Assembly (NCBI RefSeq): GCF_004329715.1
Contig: NZ_JXSY01000010.1
Location: forward strand, 46,476-110,475
Direction of reading: 5' to 3'
Origin: Bowmanella sp. JS7-9
Lineage (GTDB): Bacteria > Pseudomonadota > Gammaproteobacteria > Enterobacterales > Alteromonadaceae
Length of the DNA stretch: 64,000 nt
Shown: one piece after another, positions 38,342 to 46,633 of the stretch
Layout of the letters: each line of letters opens with the position of its first letter
How positions within the stretch are numbered: position 1 is the first letter of the stretch
Position numbers and translations under genes: made by a program
The notes under the pieces: model-generated
Seen by the model: only the letters and a program-made list of their open reading frames with translations
Databases searched by the model: none
What the model was told of the DNA's origin: nothing

Positions 38342-38370
38342 CGGGTGTAAACGCCGATTCTTTACACCCG
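38342..38370 (+). other. Strong hairpin between hemY and proA
   Basis: CGGGTGTAAA and TTTACACCCG form a perfect 10-bp stem with a 9-nt loop, beginning 7 nt after the hemY stop. There is no U-run after it, so termination is uncertain; it may protect the hem mRNA 3' end or act in the proA leader. Confidence 0.5.
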
Positions 38371-38472
38371 GTTATATCTAAGTCCATCAGGCATTTGATT
38401 TTTGTCTGAAAATCATTAGGTTAAATAGGCTTCGCAACTTCGCACGTAACGGGCCGGGCCCAAGGGAGAATT

Positions 38473-39723
38473 ATGACTTTTTCCATCCGCGAGATGGCAA
38501 AACACGCAAGACACGCTTCACGTCAGGTGGCAAACCTGAGCACTCATCAAAAAAACGCGATTCTGAATCGCATCGCCGACTTACTCGAACAGCGTAGCGG
38601 CGCGTTGCAAAGCGCAAACCTACAGGATCTTAATGCAGCACGTGATAACGGGCTGTCTGACGCCATGATTGACCGTCTAAAACTGGATCAGCAGGGCATT
38701 ACTAATCTGGCCAATGCCGTGCGGGCAATTGCCTCGCAGCAGGATCCGGTGGGCCGAATCAGCCATATCACCCGCCAGTCCAGTGGCATTGAAGTGGGCA
38801 AAATGCGCATTCCATTAGGTGTGATTGCGATGATTTACGAATCGCGACCGAATGTCACCATCGATGCCGCCGCCTTATGCTTTAAAGCCGGCAACGCCGT
38901 GATTCTGCGCGGCGGTAAAGAGGCCTTACATTCCAATCTGGCGCTGGCCGATTGTATTCGCACTGCATTGACCGAACATGGTGTGAATCAACATGCGGTG
39001 GTGGTCATTCCGGATCCGGACCGCGCCATTATGCAGGAATTGATGACGCTCAGTGAGGACGTGGATTTGATCATTCCACGCGGCGGTGAAGGTCTGATCC
39101 GTTACGTTACGCAAAATAGTCGCATCCCGGTCATTCAGCATTTTAAAGGTGTATGTCATCTGCTGGTGGACGCCCATGCTGACCTCAGCAAAGCCCTGGC
39201 CTTACTGGAAAACGGCAAGACTCAGCGAACCGGAGTGTGTAACGCGCTGGAAACGCTGCTGGTCGATAAGGCGGTAGCCGAACAGTTTCTGCCCATGGCT
39301 GCCAAGTTATTTGCGGCAAAAGGCGTACGGGTTCACGCCTGTGAGCAGAGCCTGGGTTACTTTGCACAGGCAGAGCCGGCAACCGATGCGGATTGGGATG
39401 CGGAATATCTGGCGCTGGAAATCGCGGTCAGGGTTGTGGATGACTATGAGGCCGGTGTCGTGCATATCGAGCAATACAGTTCCGGGCATACCGAAGTGAT
39501 TGCCAGTCAGGATTATTCCCGCACCCAGGATTTTATTCGCCGGATTAACTCGGCGGTGGTGATGGCCAATGCTTCATCACGCTTTTCCGATGGGGGCGAG
39601 CTGGGACTGGGCGCGGAAATCGGTATTTCAACCAGCAAGCTGCATGCCTATGGCCCGATGGGTGTAGAATCGCTTACAACCGAGAAGTTTATTGTGTTGG
39701 GTGATGGTCACGTGCGTGGCTGA
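38473..39723 (+). CDS. proA: Gamma-glutamyl phosphate reductase
   Basis: ProA reduces gamma-glutamyl phosphate to glutamate semialdehyde in proline synthesis. The 416-residue product has the aldehyde dehydrogenase fold with IPLGVIAMIYESRPNVTIDAAALCFKAGNAVILRGGKEA and the catalytic cysteine in GKTQRTGVCNALETLLVD. RBS GGGAG precedes the ATG. proB, its usual operon partner, is not in the window. Confidence 0.97.
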   Translation: MTFSIREMAKHARHASRQVANLSTHQKNAILNRIADLLEQRSGALQSANLQDLNAARDNGLSDAMIDRLKLDQQGITNLANAVRAIASQQDPVGRISHITRQSSGIEVGKMRIPLGVIAMIYESRPNVTIDAAALCFKAGNAVILRGGKEALHSNLALADCIRTALTEHGVNQHAVVVIPDPDRAIMQELMTLSEDVDLIIPRGGEGLIRYVTQNSRIPVIQHFKGVCHLLVDAHADLSKALALLENGKTQRTGVCNALETLLVDKAVAEQFLPMAAKLFAAKGVRVHACEQSLGYFAQAEPATDADWDAEYLALEIAVRVVDDYEAGVVHIEQYSSGHTEVIASQDYSRTQDFIRRINSAVVMANASSRFSDGGELGLGAEIGISTSKLHAYGPMGVESLTTEKFIVLGDGHVRG

Positions 39724-39743
39724 TATCACACTATCCTGAACAC

Positions 39744-39769
39744 AAAGCCCACCATTCGGTGGGTTTTTT
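39744..39769 (+). terminator. Rho-independent terminator after proA
   Basis: CCCACC/GGTGGG forms a 6-bp stem with an ATTC loop, extended by A/T pairs and followed by TTTTTT. It ends 13 nt before the next start codon. Confidence 0.85.
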
Positions 39770-39781
39770 ATTGGAAAATCT

Positions 39782-40690
39782 ATGCAAGTCGCAGTGTTGT
39801 TCGCTATCTGTACCTTAATTTGGGGCTCGACCTGGCTGGTAATCCGCCTGCAATTAGGTGTGGTTGATCCTATGGTCTCGGTGTTGTATCGCTTCGTGAT
39901 CGCGGCTTTTTTGCTGCTGGTATGGATCACTCTATCGCGCCGCTCATTGCGCATACCCAGACAACTGCACCTTCCGGTCGCCGCCGGTGGGCTGGCGCTG
40001 TACTGGTTGGACTACACCCTGCTGTATTACGGCGAAGAGCACCTGATCAGTGCCGTGGTGGCGCTGATGAGTTGTTTAATGATTTATATGAATGTGCTGC
40101 TGCGTCGCTGGTTTTTTAACAAGCCGGTGCGGCGTGATGTGTTGCTTGGTGCCAGCCTCGGGGTGATTGGTCTGGTACTGGTTTTCAGGCCTGAATTTGC
40201 ACGTCTGTCGACCGATAGCCTGCTCATTGGCGGGATTTTACTGGTTATTGGTTCCAACTTTTTTGCCTCAGTGGGCAACGTGCTGAATGAATATGTACTG
40301 GAGCATGGCGTACCTGTTGTGCAGTTGAACTTCTGGGGCATGAGTTACGCCGTGATTGCGATGTTATTGGCCATCTGGATAGGTGGTATCCCGTTGACCT
40401 TGCCGGCGGATTCAGATTTTTGGCTGGCGACGGTTTATTTAAGTGTGTTTGGCACCGTACTGGCGTTTGGTGCCTATATGAAATTGATGCAAAAAATCGG
40501 TTCTGATCGCTCAGTATTTGTGGTTCTGCTGTTTCCACTGGTGGCACTAGTGTTATCCAGTTGGTTTGAGAACTTCCAGTGGCAATGGCAAACCCTGCTG
40601 GGGATTGGCGTTATTCTGCTGGGCAATGCCACTGCACTGGGCAAACTTCGTTTGATGCGGCATTTGCGCCCAGCGCGGCAATCAGCCTGA
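39782..40690 (+). CDS. EamA/DMT-family transporter
   Basis: Drug/metabolite transporters with ten helices in two EamA repeats export metabolites or amino acids. The 302-residue product begins IWGSTWLVIRLQLGVVDPMVSVLYRFVIAA and has a second repeat starting LLIGGILLVIGSNFFASVGNVLNEY. The substrate cannot be told. The 3' end overlaps the convergent GlxA-type gene by 9 nt. Confidence 0.9.
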   Translation: MQVAVLFAICTLIWGSTWLVIRLQLGVVDPMVSVLYRFVIAAFLLLVWITLSRRSLRIPRQLHLPVAAGGLALYWLDYTLLYYGEEHLISAVVALMSCLMIYMNVLLRRWFFNKPVRRDVLLGASLGVIGLVLVFRPEFARLSTDSLLIGGILLVIGSNFFASVGNVLNEYVLEHGVPVVQLNFWGMSYAVIAMLLAIWIGGIPLTLPADSDFWLATVYLSVFGTVLAFGAYMKLMQKIGSDRSVFVVLLFPLVALVLSSWFENFQWQWQTLLGIGVILLGNATALGKLRLMRHLRPARQSA

Positions 40691-41665
40691 GCGGGAGACC
40701 ATGCGCCGATAGCTGGCTGGCGGCATACCGGCTTCGCGGTTGAAAACCGCCCGAAACGCACTGAGATCCTGATAGCCGACCTGTTGGGCAATTTGCTCGA
40801 TACTCAGTGTACTGGTCTCCAGTAATTGACGTGCCTGTTCCATACGGCGGTTTTGCAGATATTTCAATGGCGAGATGCCACGTAACTGATTGTATTTGCG
40901 CAATAAGGTGCGGGTGCTGGTTTGTAATGCGGCGGCCATCTGATTCAGGTCATAGGGACTGGCCAGATTGGCATCCAGTAACGCCTCGACCTGTTCGGCG
41001 AAATGGCCGCGCCGAATGCGGGTCAGGGACAGGTTCATAAACGCTGCCTGACTGGTACGCGGTGCGTCAGCGAGTAACAGTTGTCGGCAAAGACGACTGA
41101 TGTCTTGTGAGTAAATGCGGCTAATCAGCGTAATGATCAAATCGACCCAACTGAGCATTGCGCCGCTGGTTGCAATATTGCCATCGGTGATTAACATGGC
41201 CTGATTGTCGACAAAACAGGTTGGCGAATGCTGACGCAATTGATCGGCAAAATACCAGGCTGTGGTGGCGTGTTTCTTATCCAGCACTCCCGCTTCCGCT
41301 AACAGGAAACTACCGACACAGCAACTGGCCAGCAGGCGTCCCGATGCGGCAAAGTGCTTTAACAGATGGACTTCATCATGCAGCGCATTAATGATTTTGG
41401 GCAGTTCGGCGCGGCGCCGTAAAAAGAATCCGGGCACTAACAACACATCAATATCATCTGTCTGTGTGCTGCAGCCAATTTGCCATTCCCCATTGACGCT
41501 TTGTACTGAGTCCTGCAAACCAATCAGCTTGATATCCAGCGGCGGCAATTTTTCCAGCTCTGCCACTCGATTAGCCACCTGCAGACTGTCGCGCAATCCA
41601 AAAAGTTGCGAGGGTAAGCAATGGGGATACACCAACAGGCCAATGGTAAATGCCGGTTTGTTCAT
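40682..41665 (-). CDS. GlxA-family AraC-type transcriptional regulator
   Basis: The 327-residue product has an N-terminal DJ-1/PfpI-like domain with a cysteine in the elbow (LASCCVGSFLLAEAGVL) and a C-terminal AraC DNA-binding domain with two helix-turn-helices (LNQMAAALQTSTRTLLRKYNQLRGISPLKYLQNRRMEQARQLL, then IEQIAQQVGYQDLSAFRAVFNREAGMPPASYRR). Its start is 3 nt after the cyclase-family stop, so the two are co-transcribed; it probably responds to a metabolite handled by that enzyme. Confidence 0.9.
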   Translation of the reverse strand: MNKPAFTIGLLVYPHCLPSQLFGLRDSLQVANRVAELEKLPPLDIKLIGLQDSVQSVNGEWQIGCSTQTDDIDVLLVPGFFLRRRAELPKIINALHDEVHLLKHFAASGRLLASCCVGSFLLAEAGVLDKKHATTAWYFADQLRQHSPTCFVDNQAMLITDGNIATSGAMLSWVDLIITLISRIYSQDISRLCRQLLLADAPRTSQAAFMNLSLTRIRRGHFAEQVEALLDANLASPYDLNQMAAALQTSTRTLLRKYNQLRGISPLKYLQNRRMEQARQLLETSTLSIEQIAQQVGYQDLSAFRAVFNREAGMPPASYRRMVSRSG

Positions 41666-41668
41666 TGG

Positions 41669-42334
41669 CTAACCTTTTGCCGTCAGTGACGCATAGGCGC
41701 GCACAGGAAAGGTACCCATGCCCGCAACTTTGGGTGGCACGGCACTAAACAAAAAGTCCTGCTGCGGCAGGCTGGCGAGATTGGTCAGGTGTTCGACAAT
41801 TAAAATCCGGTGTGACAACAGGTGCTGATGTACCGGACGAGTGACGCCGCGGGTATCGTCAATATTGTGCGAGTCGATGCCCACCAGCATCACACCGGCT
41901 TGTTGAAGATACCCGGCAGCGGCTTCGGTGAGAAACGGATGGTTTTCAAAATAGACCGGCGTGTTCCAGTGTTGTGACCAGCCGGTGTGGATCAACACCG
42001 CCCTGCCTCGCAGCGCCTTGCCGGCAAAAAGTTCGGGGCCGATGGCCTGCACGCCATGGGCATCGATGCAAATGCCGGGTAATTCGGCAAAGTGTGACAG
42101 TTCCAGCTGCGCTAAGTCTTCACCGTGCTCACAAAAATGAAACGGTACATCCACGTAGGTGCCGGTATTCGACACCATATTAATCCGGCCGATTTGCACG
42201 CTGTGCTGACCGCCATAGTTCGCCTTGCTTTGTTCACGGCTGAGAAAATCACAAATCACCGGAGCAGGGAGGCCTTTATAAGTAATTAAACCATCGAATA
42301 TTTCGTGGCTGAGATCGATAAGCCGGGTATGCAT
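41669..42334 (-). CDS. Cyclase-family protein (putative metal hydrolase, kynurenine-formamidase fold)
   Basis: The family (PF04199) includes metal-dependent amidohydrolase-like KynB. The 221-residue product shows the motif at residues 56-66 as NTGTYVDVPFH, where classical members have H-x-G-T-H-x-D-x-P-x-H. Thus two metal-ligand histidines are Asn56 and Tyr60, while Asp62 and His66 remain. A subfamily with this NTGTY variant is, as I recall, widespread, so the enzyme may bind metal differently. It precedes the GlxA regulator by 3 nt. Confidence 0.82.
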   Translation of the reverse strand: MHTRLIDLSHEIFDGLITYKGLPAPVICDFLSREQSKANYGGQHSVQIGRINMVSNTGTYVDVPFHFCEHGEDLAQLELSHFAELPGICIDAHGVQAIGPELFAGKALRGRAVLIHTGWSQHWNTPVYFENHPFLTEAAAGYLQQAGVMLVGIDSHNIDDTRGVTRPVHQHLLSHRILIVEHLTNLASLPQQDFLFSAVPPKVAGMGTFPVRAYASLTAKG

Positions 42335-42374
42335 AGGCCCTCCTTTTTGTTCACCATATAATCAATCGGGGCAT

Positions 42375-42400
42375 AAAAAAAGCCCGGCTAAAGCCGGGCT
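42375..42400 (-). terminator. Rho-independent terminator of ilvC
   Basis: On the minus strand AGCCCGGCTTTAGCCGGGCT folds into an 8-bp stem with a short loop followed by TTTTTT. It lies about 54 nt after the ilvC stop and before the cyclase-family gene, isolating the two units. Confidence 0.92.
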
Positions 42401-42453
42401 AAACACAAGGCGAGGACTACCTAAAAATCAATTTCACTCTCGCTACCAGGGAT

Positions 42454-43938
42454 TTACGCTTGTAAAACAATCGCTTGCATTGCTGTCATATAACCTCGTA
42501 ACTGGGCACCGATGGTTTCAACCGGATGTTGACGAATCGCCTGATTCACATCGATTAGTGCTTTGTTATCTACCCCACCATGGGCTTTGGCTAGGCCCTT
42601 GCCGATTTCCGCCGTACTTAAGGTAGGCATCAGCTGCGCGCGCAGGGTCGGAATCGCGGCATTGGCAAACAGATAGTTGCCATACTCAGCGGTATCGGAA
42701 ATCACCACGTTCATCTCATACAGGCGCTTACGAGCAATAGTATTGGCGATTAACGGGGTTTCATGCAGAGACTCGTAATAGGCTGACTCAGGCAGCATAC
42801 CGGCTTGTACCATCGTATCGAAAGCCTGCTCTACGCCGGCTTTGATCATGGCAACCAGGAAAATGCCTTTATCGAAAAATTCCTGCTCATCGATTTGACC
42901 TTCATAAACCGGTGCATTTTCAAAACCACTCTGACGGGTTTCTTCACGCCATTTCAGCAGATTAGCGTCGTCATTCGCCCAGTCGGCCATCATAGTGCGG
43001 GAGAACTCGCCACTGATGATGTCGTCCTGATGTTTCTCAAACAAGGGTTTCAACAGTTGTTTAATCTCGTCCGACAGTTGATACGCGCGCAATTTCGCGG
43101 CGTTCGGTAAACGATCCATCATGTGGGTTACCCCACCGAGCTTGAGGGCTTCTGTGATCGCCTGCAGACCATATTGAATTAGCGCCGCGGCATAGGCTGC
43201 GTCGATGCCATCTGCGGTCATTTTTTCAAACGCCAGAATCGCGGCAGATTGCTGCATTCCGCACAGGATGGTTTGCTCGCCCATCAGGTCGGATTTTACT
43301 TCTGCAACAAACGATGACTCCAATACGCCAGCACGATCGCCACCGGTCGCCGATGCCAGAGCTTTGGCAATATCCAGACCATCACCGTTTGGATCGTTTT
43401 CAGGATGTACCGCAATCAGGGTGGGAACGCCGAAACCACGCTTATACTCTTCACGTACTTCGGTGCCCGGGCATTTGGGTGCGCACATGACCACGGTGAT
43501 ATCCGCACGAATCTGCTGACCTTCTTCAACAATATTAAATCCGTGGGAATAGCTTAATGTCGCCCCTTGTTTCATCAAAGGCATCACCGCCGTGACGACG
43601 GCATTGTGCTGTTTGTCCGGGGTCAGGTTATAAACCAAATCGGCACCTGGGATCAGTTGCTCATAGGTACCAACCTCAAAGCCGTTGCTGGTGGCACGTT
43701 GCCACGAATCACGTTTTTCGTCGATAGCCGCCTGACGCAGGGCATAGGCAACGTCTAAACCTGAATCACGCATATTGAGGCCCTGATTCAGGCCTTGCGC
43801 ACCGCAACCTACGATTACGATTTTCTTGCCTTTGAGGTAATCGCAACCCTGGGCAAATTCTTCCCGCTGCATAAAGCGACAACGACCTAACTGGTCCAAC
43901 TGGGTACGAAACGGTAACTGATTAAAATAATTGGCCAT
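42454..43938 (-). CDS. ilvC: Ketol-acid reductoisomerase, class II
   Basis: IlvC converts acetolactate/acetohydroxybutyrate in branched-chain amino-acid synthesis with NADPH and Mg2+. The 494-residue length marks the long class II form of enterobacteria, with two C-terminal knotted domains. The NADPH site is [25 protein letters not shown]. The start at 43938 gives [11 protein letters not shown] as in E. coli. It is divergent from ilvY, which regulates it in E. coli. Confidence 0.97.
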   Translation of the reverse strand: MANYFNQLPFRTQLDQLGRCRFMQREEFAQGCDYLKGKKIVIVGCGAQGLNQGLNMRDSGLDVAYALRQAAIDEKRDSWQRATSNGFEVGTYEQLIPGADLVYNLTPDKQHNAVVTAVMPLMKQGATLSYSHGFNIVEEGQQIRADITVVMCAPKCPGTEVREEYKRGFGVPTLIAVHPENDPNGDGLDIAKALASATGGDRAGVLESSFVAEVKSDLMGEQTILCGMQQSAAILAFEKMTADGIDAAYAAALIQYGLQAITEALKLGGVTHMMDRLPNAAKLRAYQLSDEIKQLLKPLFEKHQDDIISGEFSRTMMADWANDDANLLKWREETRQSGFENAPVYEGQIDEQEFFDKGIFLVAMIKAGVEQAFDTMVQAGMLPESAYYESLHETPLIANTIARKRLYEMNVVISDTAEYGNYLFANAAIPTLRAQLMPTLSTAEIGKGLAKAHGGVDNKALIDVNQAIRQHPVETIGAQLRGYMTAMQAIVLQA

Positions 43939-44037
43939 AACTTTCTTCACTGCATCAATCTGGAGCCCTTTCAGGGCGATAGGTTCACTGTAGAATCTTG
44001 CTGGTGTTGTATAAAGTGATATATTCGCAATACTTAA

Positions 44038-44052
44038 TTGCAAAAAGTGCAA
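44038..44052. promoter_or_regulatory. Putative IlvY operator in the ilvC-ilvY divergent region
   Basis: TTGCA-N5-TGCAA is an interrupted inverted repeat of LysR type that ends 3 nt before the ilvY start. A related half-site, TTCGCAA, lies at 44025-44031. In E. coli IlvY binds tandem operators between ilvY and ilvC and activates ilvC when acetolactate is bound. Function here is inferred. Confidence 0.55.
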
Positions 44053-44055
44053 CAA

Positions 44056-44916
44056 ATGGACAGCCGTAACCTGCAACTTTTCACACAGTTAGCCACCAGC
44101 CTGCATTTCGCTAAGACCGCAGAAGCGATGCATGTAACTCCTTCGACTCTGAGCCGGGCTATTCAGCGCCTCGAGCAGGATTGTGGAGTGAGTTTATTTA
44201 GCCGTGATAACCGCAATGTACGCCTTACCTTTGAAGGCGAACAACTTCTGACCTTTGCCCGCCAATATTTGCAGGATTGGGCGACCTTGAAGGCGGGTTT
44301 CAGGGACAGTCAGCAAAAGCTGCATGGCCATGTGCATCTGTTTTGCTCGGTAACGGCCAGTTTCAGCCACGCACCGGCAATACTGTCGGCGCTTGCTCAG
44401 CAGTTTCCCCAGGTCGATGTCAAACTCACTACGGGTGAGCCAGGTCAGGCGGTTGCCAATGTGCTGCACGGCAACGCGGATTTGGCGCTAGCGGTGGTGG
44501 ATGAGCAATTTCCCGCTGAACTGGACTACCGGCATTTAGACACCTTGCCGTTGGGGCTAATCGTGCCGGCCAGCATGAAAGTCACACAGGCAGAGCAACT
44601 TGACTGGCAACAGGTGTCGGTGATTATGGCGGAGTCTGGTCCATCGGTACCGCTTGCCAACCAATGGTTCCGGCAGCATGGGATTCGCCCGCGTATCTAC
44701 GCTAAGGTCAATGGGCATGAAGCGATCGTGAGTATGGTCGCGCTGGGTTGTGGTGTCGGGATTGTGCCGAAAGTCGTGGTGGAGCAATCGGTGGCAGCCA
44801 GCCGCATCAGTTATTTGCCGCTATCCGGCATTGAGCCGTTTAAGCTTGGATTATGTTATATGCGTGAGCGTGCGCGGGATCCTGTCATTGCCGCTATCGT
44901 GTCCGCCACCCTTTAA
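44056..44916 (+). CDS. ilvY: LysR-type activator of ilvC
   Basis: The 286-residue product matches IlvY along its length: helix-turn-helix [26 protein letters not shown], then [15 protein letters not shown] and [25 protein letters not shown] at 44056 gives MDSRNLQLF, as in E. coli IlvY (MDLRDLKTF). It is divergent from ilvC; its last 4 nt overlap comM. Confidence 0.94.
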   Translation: MDSRNLQLFTQLATSLHFAKTAEAMHVTPSTLSRAIQRLEQDCGVSLFSRDNRNVRLTFEGEQLLTFARQYLQDWATLKAGFRDSQQKLHGHVHLFCSVTASFSHAPAILSALAQQFPQVDVKLTTGEPGQAVANVLHGNADLALAVVDEQFPAELDYRHLDTLPLGLIVPASMKVTQAEQLDWQQVSVIMAESGPSVPLANQWFRQHGIRPRIYAKVNGHEAIVSMVALGCGVGIVPKVVVEQSVAASRISYLPLSGIEPFKLGLCYMRERARDPVIAAIVSATL

Positions 44917-46430
44917 ACAGTTGACGTCAGTTGCGCCAGGGTACGATCAAGTGCCCGGTAGCTCAGCGCCTGTGCAAGATGGCTGCGGCCGATATTGGCG
45001 TCATCGGCTAAGTCGGCAATGGTGCGTGCCACTTTTATGATTCGGTGATAACTACGCACCGATAATCCCAATTTTTCGACGGCTTGCTCCAGAAAATGTT
45101 GATCGTCACTGAGCAAGGGGCAGTACCGTGCAATCTCCCGGGTAGAGAGCTGCGCATTGCATTTACCACACCGGGTCAGCTGGCGTTGGTGGGCAGCCAT
45201 TACCCGTTCACGCACCTGCGCACTGGTTTCACTCTGCTGCTGGTTGGGATTGCTCAGGCTGCCTTGGGGTAGCCTTGGCACATCCAATTGCATATCGATG
45301 CGGTCTAAAAATGGACCAGATATGCGATTGATATAGCGAAGTACCTGATCACCTGTGCTGCGTCCGTCATCCAGTGCACCGGTGGGGCTGGGGTTCATTG
45401 CTGCAACCAGCTGAAACTGTGCGGGAAATTCCGCCTGCCGTGCCGCTCTTGAGATACTGACGGTACCAGACTCCATCGGTTCTCTGAGCACATCCAGCAC
45501 TTTGCGATCAAATTCGGGCAACTCATCCAGAAATAATACGCCATGATGGGCCAGTGAAATCTCGCCCGGACGCGGATTACTGCCGCCGCCAACCAGAGCT
45601 ACAGCAGAGCTAGTATGGTGGGGTGCGCGAAACGGCCGTTGGCGCCAGTGGACACTGTCCGGTTGCATGCCGGCAACCGAACGAATGGCCGCAGAGGCGA
45701 GTGCCTCGTCATCTGACATGGGCGGTAATAATGTGACCAGCCGCTGTGCCAGCATGGTTTTACCTGTGCCCGGCGGGCCTATCATCAGCAGGTTATGCCC
45801 ACCTGCTGCAGCAATTTCCAGTGCCCGCTTGGCGGCTTGCTGGCCTATGACATCAGCCAAATCGAAAGGATAGAGGGTCTGTTGTGAGGTTTCGTCGTGT
45901 TGGCAAACCGGCAGACTTTGTTGACCCAAAAGGTGATGAAATACCTCAATCAGAGAATGCGCATTAACAACGTCCATATTATCAATCAAAGCGGCTTCGG
46001 CCTGGTTGGCATTGGGGACAATGGCTTTGTGGCCAGCTTTGCCTGCCGCTATAACAAAAGGTAAACACGCACTGACGCCCTGCAATTCCCCATTAAGACT
46101 TAATTCGCCAAGTAACTCGACGTTTTGCAAGGTATCAGGAGGTATCAGGCCGCCCGCACTGATGATGCCGATGGCGATAGCTAAATCAAATCGCCCTCCT
46201 TCTTTGGGCAAATCGGCGGGTGCCATATTGACGGTGATGCGTCGCGCAGGGAAATCGAATCCGGAGTTTTGCAGGGCGCTGCGCACCCGCTCCCGCGCTT
46301 CTCGCACTGACGCTTCGGGTAAACCGACGATATTGAACGCCGGCAAGCCATTGGCCAGATGAACCTCAATTTGAATAAGTGGGGCATTGACACCAATTGA
46401 GGCGCGACTGAAAACGCGTGCTAATGACAT
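44913..46430 (-). CDS. comM: Branch-migration ATPase ComM (YifB family)
   Basis: ComM is a hexameric helicase that promotes branch migration during natural transformation. The 505-residue product has the N-terminal LonC-like domain (IGVNAPLIQIEVHLANGLPAFNIVGLPEASVRE), Walker A GPPGTGKTMLAQRL, Walker B LFLDELPEF and a C-terminal Mg-chelatase domain. ATG at 46430 follows GGAG. Its presence hints at competence, though no other competence gene is in view. Confidence 0.95.
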   Translation of the reverse strand: MSLARVFSRASIGVNAPLIQIEVHLANGLPAFNIVGLPEASVREARERVRSALQNSGFDFPARRITVNMAPADLPKEGGRFDLAIAIGIISAGGLIPPDTLQNVELLGELSLNGELQGVSACLPFVIAAGKAGHKAIVPNANQAEAALIDNMDVVNAHSLIEVFHHLLGQQSLPVCQHDETSQQTLYPFDLADVIGQQAAKRALEIAAAGGHNLLMIGPPGTGKTMLAQRLVTLLPPMSDDEALASAAIRSVAGMQPDSVHWRQRPFRAPHHTSSAVALVGGGSNPRPGEISLAHHGVLFLDELPEFDRKVLDVLREPMESGTVSISRAARQAEFPAQFQLVAAMNPSPTGALDDGRSTGDQVLRYINRISGPFLDRIDMQLDVPRLPQGSLSNPNQQQSETSAQVRERVMAAHQRQLTRCGKCNAQLSTREIARYCPLLSDDQHFLEQAVEKLGLSVRSYHRIIKVARTIADLADDANIGRSHLAQALSYRALDRTLAQLTSTV

Positions 46431-46633
46431 GGGCTCTCCGTGGCGATAACAAAGCAACGCTGTCTATAAAACGTAGTCGCTAGCCGGGTAAGCGCAATGT
46501 CAGTGGAAAATATTATTTAATACAATAAGTTATCAATCGGGATACCACCTAACCTGTGGACTTGTGCGATATTGCGATAACTGTGTCATGATTACTTATT
46601 GTTTTAGCCTGCGAAATTAACGACCTGATATTT

